DNA from: Bimuria novae-zelandiae CBS 107.79
Lineage: Eukaryota; Ascomycota; Dothideomycetes; Pleosporales; Didymosphaeriaceae
DNA: 64,000 nucleotides
Direction: 5' to 3'
NCBI GenBank assembly: GCA_010015655.1
Contig: ML976693.1
Location: 600,244 to 664,243, forward strand
Shown here: in pieces, positions 45,313-57,549 of the stretch
Numbering within the stretch: position 1 is the stretch's first letter
Layout of the letters: each line of letters opens with the position of its first letter
The notes under the pieces: generated by a model
Seen by the model: only the letters and a program-made list of their open reading frames with translations
Told to the model about the DNA's origin: nothing
Databases searched by the model: none
Made by a program: the position numbers and the translations under genes

Positions 45313-48300
45313 TTACAGCTGATCGATTCCCTCCACAAGTTTATCCAACACCGCCTCATCACCGCCACTTATTAGCTTTGTGACAATTCGTGATCTAGAC
45401 CATCGTTAGCATCATTCGGGAGTATTGTCAGACTCGGTGCAACTCACAAATTGCCGAACTTGCAAGCAGCCATCACCTCCTCAAGCTCCCGGCTCTTCCC
45501 CTCAGCAACCTCGATGATCTTCTCAGGCACTTTCGCAAGGCGGGCAACATTCAAGCCATAGGATCGATGACTCGTGCCTTCCGCTGCCTCGTACAGAAAC
45601 ACCACTTCTTTGCCTCCGTCTCTCTCTTCAAAGCGCATATGGACATTCTGCAGCTCCTTGTTGTCGAACCGGCTTTGAAGCTTTGCGAGATGCTGATAGT
45701 GCGTAATGAAGAGGGTGAGAGACTGCAAGTCGCGGATGACGTAGTCGAGCACCGCCTCGGCAATTGCAACGCCGTCGAAAGTCGATGTACCACGGCCAAG
45801 CTCGTCTAAGATAATCAGGGAGCGAGGAGTGGCAGATTTAAGGATATCAGACGTCTCGTTGAGCTCAACCATGAATGTGCTCTCGCCTTTCATCATGTTG
45901 TCGAAAGCGCCCATACGAGTAAAGACCGCGTCGAGCATGCCCAAACGGGCCTCTTCAGCAGGCACATACGAACCTATTTGACCCATGATCGCTATCAGAG
46001 CGACTGAACGAACGTACGAAGACTTTCCTCCCATATTGGGTCCTGTCACTAAAAGCCCGCGCGTAAAGTCGTGGGACAAATGGACATCGTTGGGAACGTA
46101 GTTTTCAAGCAAAAGTTGCTCGACCATGGGATGCCGACCGCCCGTAATGGATAACGTGATGTCGTCGGTGAACGTGGGTTTCACATAGCCTGGTTGCGAC
46201 GCGAGAGTAGCTAACGAAAGGAGAGCATCGAGTGTTGCGAGCGCCTGAACGCAATCCCGCAAATCCTGGTACTTGGCAGATATGTCTTCAAGGAAGCGCT
46301 TGAAAGAGGTATCGCAGGCTGCAGCCAAACTCTCTTTATATTGGTCGCGTTGTTGTATCATACGCTTGACCTCTGGTGTGTGAAATCGCATGACCGCCTT
46401 GGTTGCAGAAATTTGCTGCCAGGAAGCCGGGACTCTGTTATCTTGCGGGGACTTCCTTTTCACCTCGATTAGGTATTCAACGCCAGCCACGGTGACGTAA
46501 TTCACCTGGGCCGTACCTATCTTGGCCGCGGCTTCCTTCCTGTGAGCGTTAAGATCATCTTCAACGGAGGCGATGCTAAGCTTGTAATCGTTGATATCCT
46601 CCGCTTCGTGTTCCTCTCTGAAAAATGAATATTTGTCGTCTTCTCTAGCAGCTTGTGCGTTGATTTTCTCCAAAAAAGCGTTCACGTCTGCGTAGATCCT
46701 AGGTATACTCGAGATGGCCCCAGAAAGTAGACACGATTGGAACCCGGATTCGCTGGCAGACTTGACATTGAGGTATTCGCCGGAGATATTTTGAAGTATC
46801 TGAAGGGCAACAAGGACCTCCGATCGCGAGCATTTCTTGTAGTATATACGAAGCAAGACCTTCTCTAGATCGGTGTTAATCTTGCCAAGTACATATTTCA
46901 GCTTATCGACTGGTCTGGTGTTCTCGCCGTCTTTAAGTTCTTCTACGGCAGCGATGCGCTCTTCGAGACCTACAGATGCAGGATGAAGTCAGTATGAGCT
47001 TGAGGAAAGAAGCGGAGAACTCAAAGTACAGCCGCAGTCGATCGGTGCGTGAAATTTTGGGGGCAGTACGTACTTGCTTTGTGTATAAGTGGTCGTCCTA
47101 TCCACTTCCGAAGTAGTCGCTGCCCGAAACGCGTTTTAGTGCGGTCCACTGTCCAGAAAAGGCTACCTCTGCTGGTGTTATCGGTCTGGTTCTGGTATAT
47201 CTCCAGGCTAGTCAGGGTATTGCCGTTGAGGAGCATGTACGACCGAGCACTGAAGGGCTGGAAATACTTGGTCAGATCGAAGACATGTTCTAAGCCGTAT
47301 TCTGTCAGGTAGGTAATCGTGGCTGATAGACATATAGTAACGTGTTCTGTGAGTTGATGGACTTTGTCGAGGATCGTGCTCTGTTCCGCCGATGAACCAT
47401 CACTGGATTTCATTTTTCCAGCATAAAAGTTTGAAATGTGACTGTATGATTGGGCTGCTATAGTCTTTGGCTTTTCAACCCTTTCCACGCGGGATCTGTC
47501 TCCAAAGACATTGGTTTTGGTCGCCGAAAGGTGCTGGATGAGCTTCTCGGAAGTTTTGGACAACGCCCCAACGATCAAAAATTCTGTTGGAGCGAGATGC
47601 AAAAGCCGGGTTTCAATTTCACTCCGCATGAAACCGTCTTCAAAGTCGTCGTATACAACGTCGCCAGTCGCAGGTTGCACGGCAACTAGGCCGACATGCA
47701 CTTTCTCGTCGTCGCCCACGCCTTTCGCATTTGTTTCGGTAATGCAGAGTAGATAACCCGTCGACTGCGCGCTAGAACCGTTGCCTGAATCTAGCCCCTC
47801 AACATCGTCCACGTAGGTCCCTTTGGTGTAGAGATTCGTAAGCTTTCTGACGAAAGGCGCATTCCGGTTGTCGCCAGCAGCTTTTAAAGCCGCAGTCTCA
47901 ACCTGTCGGACGACCCCGACCTTGTGATTGGCCTTCACCAGTCTCTTGACATGCACTTGCAAGCGATGAACCGGAAAGCTTGCAGATGCGAACTGATTGA
48001 GATGCGCTTCTGACGGGTGTTCATCATATCGGAACTTTCCCGGTATGCAAACAATGCCCAGTTCCTTCGCAGCAGTGCGTGCGTCTTCTCCATATATCTT
48101 AAATTTGTAGCCGACCTCGTACACTATGATTGCGTCGAGATGTTTCGTTTTTATCTCCAGGTATTGCTTCTCCATAGGCGTGAGTTTTCCTCCTTTCTTA
48201 GAACCCTTATTTGCAGGCTTCGCGGCGGGCTTTGGCGTTTCTTCATTGTCCTGATCATCCTCGGCATCCTCAGCTCCGTCTTCAACAGGATTTGGTTTGT

Positions 48301-48823
48301 GTCGTCGCTTCAGCTCCGCGATGCTGTCAGGCCGGCCTAGTTTTTGTACAAACTTTCGGTGTAATTCCGCTCGCCGCTTTTGAGTCGCTGGACTGTCATC
48401 GTCGTCATCCTCGTTGACGCCGTTGTTTTCATCTGGTACAGCCGGGGACGAAGAGAATGCGTATTTGGAAGTGCGATCGATCAGGCGAGATTTGTTGAGC
48501 CCAGAAGCCGAGGCCTGAGCGAGTGTTTGTCGCGAAGTATCCAGACGTGCGCGCTTGGGCGAATTTGCTGATTCCTCCTCCTCTTCATCGATCGTCTCCT
48601 CTATTCCGTGTTTCCGACTGGCGGCTGGTTCAGCGGGTATCGGATCATTTTCATTGTCAGGAATACCGAGGTCTGCATCCTTCGGTGGCGGTATTGAAAC
48701 TTTGGCGGCAGCAGTGGGTTTGGCGGCGGACGCTTTCGGTGTGAAGAAGGCGGATATGGACTGTTGTTTCGTTTTTTGCGACGAAGACATGGAAGACGAG
48801 AAAGGACTGCTTTTTGGTGCCAT
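45313..48823 (-). CDS. MSH3: DNA mismatch repair protein MSH3
   Basis: Three exons: 48823-47074, 46969-45448 and 45394-45313 (phases exact), 1117 aa. Near the N-terminus, QQSISAFF matches a PCNA-binding PIP box (Qxx[ILM]xxFF). The MutS domain I begins [35 protein letters not shown]. The connector and lever follow, then the ATPase with Walker [11 protein letters not shown] (about residue 892), [10 protein letters not shown], Walker [18 protein letters not shown], and [13 protein letters not shown]3 pairs with MSH2 to recognise insertion/deletion loops. The last exon adds [26 protein letters not shown], matching the family's C-terminal end. Without it the protein would stop at KFGNL. The intron has a gtgagt donor, a perfect gctaac branch site, and tctag. 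Confidence 0.94.
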
Positions 48824-49070
48824 TGGGGGCAACAATGTCGGGAATTCACGAATAACCAGCTCAGCGTGAAGTTCAGACGCGCAAGGTGAACGCGTGCGCG
48901 GTGCGACGTCGCGCTCCTCGAGGGCACTAGCTGTTTTGGGGTAAAGTGGCAGGCACTTTACGCGGTCGCGCTTTCGCGCTTGCCGACGCATCGCTACTTC
49001 CAATTCCTTCTTCAACCCACCCAGCGCCCTTTCCACACCACCCATTGCTCCTTCACGACCTTTTTCCAAA
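48824..49070. promoter_or_regulatory. Shared MSH3/CDC6 promoter with an MCB-like and an E2F-like box
   Basis: 247 bp between divergent start codons. An ACGCGT (MluI cell-cycle box core) lies at 48890-48895, and TTTCGCGC lies at 48972-48979. MBF-type factors (Mbp1/Swi6) bind such boxes and drive G1/S genes including CDC6 orthologues. Binding here is inferred. Confidence 0.5.
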
Positions 49071-51047
49071 ATGCCCGCCACGGTTCTCGGAAAGAGAACT
49101 CGTAGCGCCGCCGCTGCAAATGCTTCTGGTAAGCACCTTCCGTCGCTTTTACCTGGCAACGAGTTCTCACAGCCCGAAGAACCACTCTCCACCGTCTCAA
49201 CACGCGCAAAACGACGTACCCGGTTCGTGATTCTAGATGAGGGCGAGAATGAAAATCCTTTCATCACCCCAAGCAAGAAGACTAGCGGCAATGGCGACGC
49301 GATGGATGTGGACGAGGCGGAGGAGCTGCCGTCTGGAAAGCGCGGCAGGAGGACCGGCGCAACAACTCCTGCCAAACACGGCGCACATAACACGCGCATA
49401 CCGCTTTCGCCCACCAAAGTCAACTCTCCGAAGAAACTAGCATCTCCAGAGAAGCCTGCTGCAACTCCGTCAACCCCTCGGCATCGAGACGCACTTGCCA
49501 GCAAGGTCGCAGTCACGCCAAGACATCGGCTCATTGCTACCGGACGTCCATTGACACCGCGCACGCCTCATACTCCTTCGACTCCCCGCAACACTATTAC
49601 AACTGTCTACAATGATGCTCGCCACCTTTTCGTCAGAGGCTCTGCCCCTACCGCACTCTTCGGGCGCGAGGCGGAGCGAAAAGAGCTCCACACGTTCATC
49701 TCCACGCGCACCAAATCCAACAAGTCAGGCTGCATCTACGTGTCTGGCCCACCTGGCACTGGAAAAAGCGCCTTCGTCAATGATGTCTGTAAAAACATCA
49801 CGACCAATGCCACTATAAAGACCGGTTATATCAATTGTATGAGCGTCAAGACCGCCGTTGACTTGTATCGAACGTTGTTGGAAGAATTTGCGGACATATC
49901 CGAAATTCACGAGGGCGAGGAAATGGATGCTCTGGAGAAGCTGTTCATGCAGCGCGGAACTCCGTACGTGGTCACTCTCGACGAAGTGGATCATCTATTA
50001 GAGCTTGACATCGACCTGCTATACAACATTTTCGAATGGTCGCTGCGAAAATCTTCCAGTCTGGTCCTGGTCGGAATCGCGAACGCTCTGGACTTTACCG
50101 ATAGATTCTTGCCTCGCCTCAAAGCTCGCGGCCTGAAGCCAAACCTGCTGCCCTTCCTCCCGTACACCGCGACGCAAATCTCGTCGGTCATCACATCGAA
50201 ACTCAAATCGCTTGTGTCTGAGGAAACAGACTACGTCCCTTTTATTCATCCTACAGCGATTATGTTCTTGTCAAAGAAGGTTGCTTCACAATCAGGCGAC
50301 CTGCGCAAGGCCCTTGACATTTGTCGGCGTGCCATTGATTTGATCGAGGCAGATACTCGCGATCAGCATGGCAGGAAGGTCAACGAGATTACGCCAGCTC
50401 CTACACCCTCACCGTCCAAGACACCGCTAGTAGACAACATCAACCTTTCGTCACCCGCGGTTCGATCGCCCACAAAAGGAAAATCGAAGACCACGTTGGC
50501 GGTATCTTTGGCTCAGGTTACGGCGACGAACGCTCCTCGTGCCACAATCGCACATATGGCTCGTATCACCGCTACGGTCTTCAGTAACGGCACCACGCAG
50601 CGCCTTCAAAATCTCAACCTTCAGCAGAAGGCTGTCCTATGTTCTCTCTCGGCCATGGAAAAGAAGAAGCGCGCTGCCGCTGCAGATAACGTTTTTGTCA
50701 CTTCTTCCAAAGCTCAGAGCACAGCACCCACCATCAAGGAGCTTTTCGAATCCTACACCATCATGTGCAAGCGGGAGCAGAAACTTCATCCGCTTACGAG
50801 CACGGAGTTCCGGGACATTGTGGGCAGTCTCGAAACGCAGTCGTTGATTTCAGCAGTAGAGGGCAAAGCAGGATCGCTTGTAGCCACAGGTACTCCGAGC
50901 AGGAAAGGAAAGGGAGGCTTCGGTGGAGTGTCGGTGGAAGATCGAAAAGTCGCGAGTTGCCTCGATGCGAAAGAAATAGTGGACGGGCTTGTTGGACCGG
51001 GCAGCGATATCCTCAAGGGGATTCTTAATGGGGAGGAAGCCTTTTAG
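49071..51047 (+). CDS. CDC6: DNA replication licensing ATPase Cdc6/Cdc18
   Basis: Single exon, 658 aa. The 170-residue N-terminal tail is basic and rich in TP/SP sites ([28 protein letters not shown]), as expected for CDK-controlled degradation and export. The AAA+ module follows: [24 protein letters not shown], Walker [13 protein letters not shown] (about residues 224-235), Walker [15 protein letters not shown], sensor 1 [17 protein letters not shown], sensor 2 [17 protein letters not shown]-terminal winged helix covers [16 protein letters not shown] and onwards. Orc1 is also related, but the lack of a BAH domain and the length favour Cdc6, which loads MCM2-7 at origins in G1. Confidence 0.93.
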   Translation: MPATVLGKRTRSAAAANASGKHLPSLLPGNEFSQPEEPLSTVSTRAKRRTRFVILDEGENENPFITPSKKTSGNGDAMDVDEAEELPSGKRGRRTGATTPAKHGAHNTRIPLSPTKVNSPKKLASPEKPAATPSTPRHRDALASKVAVTPRHRLIATGRPLTPRTPHTPSTPRNTITTVYNDARHLFVRGSAPTALFGREAERKELHTFISTRTKSNKSGCIYVSGPPGTGKSAFVNDVCKNITTNATIKTGYINCMSVKTAVDLYRTLLEEFADISEIHEGEEMDALEKLFMQRGTPYVVTLDEVDHLLELDIDLLYNIFEWSLRKSSSLVLVGIANALDFTDRFLPRLKARGLKPNLLPFLPYTATQISSVITSKLKSLVSEETDYVPFIHPTAIMFLSKKVASQSGDLRKALDICRRAIDLIEADTRDQHGRKVNEITPAPTPSPSKTPLVDNINLSSPAVRSPTKGKSKTTLAVSLAQVTATNAPRATIAHMARITATVFSNGTTQRLQNLNLQQKAVLCSLSAMEKKKRAAAADNVFVTSSKAQSTAPTIKELFESYTIMCKREQKLHPLTSTEFRDIVGSLETQSLISAVEGKAGSLVATGTPSRKGKGGFGGVSVEDRKVASCLDAKEIVDGLVGPGSDILKGILNGEEAF

Positions 51048-51638
51048 GCTGGTTGTGTTGGATCTACTTTTTTTTTTTTTGGCTGTTTCGACCAGTCTGT
51101 TGCAGCATAGCGTGGCGTCTCTGGGGTTCTGTCTTATAGGTGACAGCCTGTTATATGGCACTGCATAACATTTATATAGCGACGTTTTTACTGGGTGGAG
51201 CCCAGCGTAGTCTTAGATAGAGATACAATTATTACCATTCAAGAACTCTCCATTGTTATCCCAAACTCGCAACATTAACTTAGCAATTCGTGCCTGAAGC
51301 TAGAAGTTGGCAAGCGGCACAATGGCCATGCCGTCACACCCCAGCGGTTCCAAGGCGGGAGCGAGGCCTGAGCAAGGCTGGCCCCAGGTGGGCCCGAATG
51401 CGCTGCCTCTTATGAACACCCAGCTGCCGCTCGTTAGGCGCTGTACGTGTTGCGACGTTTCCTCTGCAGGAGGCAGAATACATCTGTCTTCAGTTGAAGG
51501 TGCACCATTCTGGTACCTTGCTCTCTACACTTTCGTCCCGGCCCCACTATCGATCGTCTCGCGAATCACAAGCTGATCGCAACCCGTTCCATCCGCTCTC
51601 CACCATCCCCACGCGTCCATCGCGTTGCTCCCGGCGCC
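51048..51638. other. Intergenic region: CDC6 3' end and upstream leader
   Basis: Contains a run of 12-13 T at about 51069. No gene is seen. The last 150 bp are C-rich and lead into the ORF at 51639. Confidence 0.5.
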
Positions 51639-52283
51639 ATGTGTCTAGTCAAAGTACGAGAAGAAGAGGATGTTATCCCTGTGCGAGTGCGGCGCGATCG
51701 TTCTCCGCGCCGACGAGAAACCCGCCGCATTTCGCGCATCTCGCAGGAATACGTGCGCGAGAGTCCGCGATCCAGCTATGTCGCCGTCCCTGCTCCAAGG
51801 CCCAGCTACCCTACCATTCCTGCACCACAGCCGGTACCGGTCTTCGTCGAGCCTCCTCCAGCTCCTCCCGCCCCTGCCCCGCCCCCGCCGCCTTTGGTGT
51901 CGCATCATACGCAGGCGCACTACGTCGAGGTCTCACCCGCTCGATCCAGCATCTCCAGCGTGTCCAGCTCGAGCATGGGCCGTAGCGAGTATGTCGTGCG
52001 CGAACGCCAGTATAGGCGGAGAGAGCACAGTCCTGCAAGCAGCAGTCCGCGCTACGAGCACTTCCGATACGTCGAGCCGGCGCCCAATGAAAGCGACCAC
52101 TTTGACCGGTACGACCGACGGCGGAGCAGGAGCAGGCCGCGAGAGAGGAGCTTGAGCCGTGGACGAGGAGACTATTATGGGAGAGGCAGCAGAGACTATG
52201 ACGGTCCGGAGAGGATAACGCGCGAGAGGATTACCATATCAGAGAGGGAACGCGACGGCAGACGGAGCGAGTACCGCAGGTAA
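51639..52283 (+). CDS. Conserved small Arg/Ser/Tyr-rich protein, function unknown
   Basis: Single exon, 214 aa, starting MCLVKVREEEDVIPVRVRRDRSPRR. This short N-terminal block recurs in ascomycete hypothetical proteins as I remember them. A Pro-rich middle (PAPPPPPL) is followed by a Ser-rich segment (SSISSVSSSSMG). The C-terminal half is rich in Arg/Glu/Tyr/Asp with RSRSRPRERSLSR, an RS-like composition. No membrane span or catalytic motif is seen. The RS-like tail could suggest RNA-related interactions, but this is only compositional. Confidence 0.7.
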   Translation: MCLVKVREEEDVIPVRVRRDRSPRRRETRRISRISQEYVRESPRSSYVAVPAPRPSYPTIPAPQPVPVFVEPPPAPPAPAPPPPPLVSHHTQAHYVEVSPARSSISSVSSSSMGRSEYVVRERQYRRREHSPASSSPRYEHFRYVEPAPNESDHFDRYDRRRSRSRPRERSLSRGRGDYYGRGSRDYDGPERITRERITISERERDGRRSEYRR

Positions 52284-52910
52284 ACGCGGAGTGATGCTCA
52301 GGACATGTTTTCTTTGTTACCTTGAGCGAGCTCTCTTTTTCCTTTTTACGATTCAGAGGACCTTTGGGAGAGCGGGGCTTAAACTTGGAGCGAGATTTCT
52401 GAGCATGGACTAATGGTTTGACGGTTTATGAAGGCATGCAGCGCTGTATATAGGTTCGATGTTTGTTGATGTCCGAATTAAAGCATTCCTAGCCTGCTAT
52501 GACATCAGTTTGTTCGTCCCTGAGTAGCACCTTCGCAGCGAATGGGAAGCAAGGGCTGTTCCGCAGGAGGACGCGACACTATGCGAAATGCCCGTTCCAC
52601 AAAGGCCACCGCGGCTGTCGTTGCAATTGCTCAAGGCCATATTAAGCAACGATATTCCATTGTGAACCTGAGTCAGCCAGCTGCTAAACTAGAGCACATG
52701 CAGCCTGCAGGGTTGCGGAGTGATTTTTAGACCCTCATTGTGACGACCAACGCTGCCCAAAGCTGAGCGACCACACGTGCTTACTTCCTCCTCCCACATC
52801 GCGAGCACACGAGCGCAATACCACCTGAGCGGCCTCGAGGACCTGATGCGAGCATCGGACATGCCGGACGAGCCTGCCACGAACCGCCGAGTCGTTGTCA
52901 ACCGCCGACC
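52284..52910. other. Intergenic region, promoter of the phosphoinositide phosphatase gene
   Basis: No gene supported. Short frames at 52542-52730 (plus) and 52689-52901 (minus) look random. Confidence 0.5.
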
Positions 52911-55900
52911 ATGTCCATCCGCATCTTAATCAAAGACTATCCGCACCGTGCCATCGCACTCTCTACCGCGACCCACGCCCTCGTTCTGCGCCACAGCCCA
53001 ACCTCGACCGAGCACAATGGAAATGCGTCGTCGGTCTCCCTGGGGAGCAATGGCTCGGGCGCCGCGCGCTGCATGGTTGAGTTTGCGCACCTCGACGGCA
53101 TGGACCTGAGCGACTACCGCCCGCTCAACAGCGTGAATGCGCATGGCACACTGGGTTTAATTACCGTCAACGGCGATGTCTTTCTGGTCGTCGTAAACGG
53201 CAGCAGGAAAGTTGCCGACGTGCGGCCAGGCGAGACGGTGCAGCGCATACACAGCGTGGGCTTCTACTGCTTGAACAGCGCGAGCTACGATGCCATGTTG
53301 AACGATGAAGTCAATCCATACCCCACAGACACGCTCGACGAAGAGGGCTATGAGATGGGTTTTGGGCGGGGCAAGACCGAGAACCCCATGGAGCATCCGT
53401 GTCTGGCGCTGAAGAAGCTGTTGAGCAGCGGGACCTTCTACTACAGCTCCGATTTCGACCTCACAAGGAGACTGCAGGAGAGGTCAACAGACGGTGCCAC
53501 CGTGTCTATAGACAGTCTGGATGCAGGCTTCCTATGGAACTCGTACATGATCCAGCCGCTGGTCGACTTCAGATCGAGACTGTCACCGCGGGAGAAGCAG
53601 GCGCTGGACAATTCGGGAATCCTCACGTCTGCTATACGCGGTTTCGCCCTCACCGTCACCGTGCCATCTTCGTCCTCTCCAATACGCGCCCCGCGGTCGG
53701 GCCTACCTTCACAAATGACCTTGATCTCGAGATTGTCTTGTCGAAGGGCTGGAACGAGGTTCAACGCACGAGGTATCGATGACGACGGCAATGTCGCCAA
53801 TTTTGTCGAATCCGAGACCATCTTCTACGCGCCCACGGGCCTGTGCTTCTCGTACACACAAGTCCGGGGGAGCGTGCCGTTGTTTTGGGAGCAAGCAACT
53901 GGGCTGCTCCCCGGACAGCAGAAGATTACCATCACACGATCTCCAGAAGCCACCCAACCTGCTTTCGACAAACACTTTGAAAATCTTGAGCTTAGTTACG
54001 GCGCCATTCACGTGGTGAATCTCCTTAGTAACGAGAAGCCAAATGAACTAGAGTTGACCCATCGATACCGGCATCACATCAGACAAAGTCCAATGAACTA
54101 TACTCACGATGAGACGAAGGAGCATGAGCTCATCAAGCTGACCGAGTACGATTTTCATGCCGAGACAAGAGGACCTGGCGGATATGAAATGGCGAGCATG
54201 ATCCAGCAGTGGATTCACGATTCTGCAGACGGTTTCGCATATTATCTTTCCGAAGAAATAGAAGAGCATGCGAGATCTGGTGAGAAAGAGTATGTTGTTC
54301 GAAGACCCACCACAATCTTGCAACAAGAAGGCGTATTCAGAACGAACTGCTTGGACTGCTTAGATCGGACCAATCTTGTTCAAACCATCATCAGCAAGAT
54401 GGCCTTGGAAATATTTCTGAGCCATAAAAGCACAGGGGCGAGCCAGGATTTCTGGGTCCGACATTCGAGCATGTGGGCAGACAATGGGGATGCGTTGTCG
54501 CGAATATATGCCGGCACAGGCGCGTTGAAATCATCGTTCACAAGACATGGAAAGATGTCGCTTGCGGGAGCTCTAGCTGACGCGAGAAAGAGTGCCACGC
54601 GCATGTACATCAACAACTTTGCGGACAAGGGGCGACAGAATACGATTGACATGTTACTCGGTCGGTTGATGGGTCAGGTCCCCGTGCATCTTTACGATCC
54701 CATCAACGACTTCGTTGTTGCCGAACTCAACAAACGCTCAGCCGAATATTCAGAGAATGAAGTCATACACATCCTCGCCGGGACATTCAACCTGAACGGC
54801 AAGACCCATGGCCTCCACGAGGATTTATCGCCCTGGCTGTGTCCGGACGTACCGTCTTCTCAACAGTGTCCGGAAATTGTAGCCGTGGGTTTTCAGGAGA
54901 TTGTCGAGCTGAGCCCGCAGCAGATCATGTCGACAGATCCAGCGAGACGGCAAGCTTGGGAGACTGCGGTCAGGAATTGTCTAAACGAAAATGCGGCCAA
55001 ACACGGCCAAGAAGAATATGTTCTGCTTAGAGGTGGACAGTTAGTGGGAGCGAGCTTGTCGGTCTTTGTCAGAGCAGGATCACTAAAGAGTATCAAAAAT
55101 GTCGAAGGCAGTTTGAAGAAGGTGAGCTAAGTCCTTCAGCGTAATTCCGTGATTGCTGATGAAGACGTAGACTGGCATGTCCGGCATGGCAGGCAACAAA
55201 GGTGCCGTGGCCATCCGTATGGAATACGCCAATACCTCTATATGCTTCGTGACGGCGCATCTGGCAGCTGGCTTCGCGAATTACGAAGAGAGAAATAGAG
55301 ATTATAAGACCATCAGCCACGGATTGCGCTTTCAGCGAAACCGATCAATTGAAGATCACAACACCGTGGTTTGGCTTGGTGACTTCAACTACCGGATAGG
55401 CTTGAACAATGAGAAGGTACAAAAGCTGTGCCAAGTCGGCGACCTTGAGACGCTGTATGAGAATGACCAGGTATGTATCGCTTGTCGTGTCCTCTTCCTT
55501 TTGCATGTTAATCTAGTGCCAGCTTAACCTGCAAATGGTCGCCGGTCTGACATTTCCTTACTACTCCGAGGCCCGCATTACCTTCCTCCCTACCTACAAA
55601 TACGACATTGGCACCGATGTCTATGACACCTCCGAAAAAGCTCGCATCCCTGCGTGGTGTGATCGCATTCTGCGCAAAGGTGATAACATCCGCCAAATCA
55701 ATTATGACTGTGCTCCACTTCGCTTCTCTGATCATCGTCCGGTGTATGCCACTTTCCAATGTTTGATCAGCAAGATCGACGAGAAACGGAAAGAGCAGTT
55801 GGCTCAAGAGCTATACACTAGAAGAAAGGAAGTCGTCGGTGACACGCGCGCATCTAGTGGGGCTACCATGGAGGACACCGATGACGAAGACTTGCTGGGA

Positions 55901-56776
55901 TACGAGAGCGTAGAACCCGGACTACCGCCTGCGAGCTCGGACCGGAGAAAATGGTGGCTCGATAACGGGCTCCCAGCGCGATCAAGGGTGCAGCCACCCA
56001 GCAGTGACCACATTCCCAACCCCAAGCGACCAAGCAACCCATTCACGCCTTCCCCAGAGCCAGATTGGGTGGAAGTCAGGAGAATGGGCAAGCCAGAACC
56101 ACCACCTGCGAGAGGCACAGCACGTGCACAGACAGCCGACTTCAATGGCGTTGGGACCAGCATACCGAGCAGTAGGACAAGCTCCACCACCAGCCTCAAC
56201 CCCTCGAAGCCACCAAACCCGACGGCGCGGAAGCTCATAGCCCCGCCTTTCAATGGCAACTCAACCACCACCACCACCACCACCACCAACAACCAAGTTT
56301 CTCATCTCGACGGCCACAACGACCTCCGTCGAACGACGTCCTCCGCATCAACTCGCTCTCTACCCACCCTTCCCCACCGCCCTGCTCAACACCAAACAGC
56401 CTCCGCTCTTACCCGCGAAATCTCCCACAAAGCCGCGCCCCCAGTTCCGATGAAGAAACCTTCACTACTCGGCACCCCCACACCACCGCCGCAGTGCTAC
56501 CGCGACGATCCCGACCCCGACCCAAACATGACTCGTCCGCAGCCGCAACCACCGCCGCTCCGGCGCTCGATGGCGGATAGGAAACCCGTCGGCATGGGTG
56601 TGGGTAATGGGGTGGGCAGTCTGATCGATACGAGTGAGGAGCGGCCAGCCCTGCCGCCACGGACCGGTACGAGGTTGAGTGCGGGTGGGAGGGGAAGTGG
56701 GAGGAGTTTGATGGATGATGAGCCTGAGGAGATAGAGAGTTTGAAGGGGTGGGAGGTTTTGAGACCGATTAGGTAG
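52911..56776 (+). CDS. Synaptojanin-like inositol polyphosphate 5-phosphatase with Sac1 domain
   Basis: Three exons: 52911-55121, 55171-55470 and 55523-56776, all phase 0, 1254 aa. The Sac1-type domain comes first, with LISRLSCRRAGTRFNARGIDDDGNVANFVESE and the catalytic Cx5R(T/S) loop NCLDCLDRTN (about residue 480). The 5-phosphatase domain starts near 625 (VIHILAGTFNLNG) and shows GFQEIVELSPQQIM, GMSGMAGNKGAVAI, FVTAHLAAG, WLGDFNYRI, FLPTYKYDIGTDVYDTSEKARIPAWCDRIL and SDHRPVYATF. The tail is Pro-rich, with an NPF motif (PSNPFTP) and PPALPPRTG, likely sites for EH- and SH3-domain endocytic proteins. It corresponds to yeast Inp51/52/53, which hydrolyse PI(4,5)P2 and other phosphoinositides at endocytic sites. 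Confidence 0.93.
56265..56289 (+). repeat. (ACC)n trinucleotide repeat inside the phosphatase tail
   Basis: About eight ACC units encode a threonine run (STTTTTTTTNNQ). The length may vary between strains. Confidence 0.85.
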
Positions 56777-57549
56777 GCGGGAGGAGAGAAAGGAAGGGGA
56801 TGTAGGGTTTGAGATTAGCGTGGAGTTATGGAATCGAGGTGTGTCATCGTTCGCTTGCGTTCATTGTGATTGGCGTGCCTGTCTGTCTGCAGTGCATGAT
56901 TTTCATAATATTATGAACTCTGGTAAATGTGGACTAGAATGACAGCGGCGGCGTCGCTTTATGGCATGAAACGGCGAATTAGGACTTGGACTTTCGACAC
57001 AGCGCCCAAAGGTTTCGATGTATAAAGCGTTGCGTCAGTGTGGTCGATACCAAAGAGTAACGTGTAACGGTGTACTCGTGGTGGGATGCGTGTGGTGCGG
57101 ATAGGCCGAGACAGGAGTCTCTCCTGAACCTCTCTTGTGCAATAGGCCAAAACGGCTCGAACACTTGTACTTTTGATCTATAATCAAACACTTACCTCGT
57201 TATACAAATCCCGCCATCTGTCAATATCGAATCGATCACTAAGAGGACACACGGTGGAAACTAGTGGCACGCCCCCGGTTCTCGATTCCAAGTCAGGGTC
57301 CGCTAGAACCGAACTGGCTAGCCGAGGCGACCCCACGCAGAAAGGCGTAGGCTCACCGCCTGCATCGGTGCATCTGCATGTGCCCCTCCAAAACACAGAA
57401 ATATATCTTTGGCCTGCTTGCAAAGTCCCTTCCTTGCCCAGTGCGTTCAATTGTTGCCTCTACACACTCATTCGTGCTTTCCTCTTCCACTGAAAGTCAC
57501 ATCCTGGTCAACTGAGCATAAAAGGTCCATTTGACAGATAATCAACACC
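56777..57549. other. Intergenic region, promoter of the phosphomannomutase gene
   Basis: No gene supported. An AT-rich patch (ttttcataatattatgaact) follows the phosphatase gene. The right end is a leader for 57550. Confidence 0.5.

Noticed and set aside
48824..49564. Extension of the MSH3 frame by about 247 codons upstream, antisense to CDC6
   Set aside because: The extension begins at a non-ATG codon and overlaps the CDC6 coding sequence. MSH3 normally starts near the PIP box, which is right after the ATG at 48823.
52542..52901. Small ORFs between the RS-rich gene and the phosphatase gene
   Set aside because: Short, overlapping on opposite strands, and in the expected promoter position.
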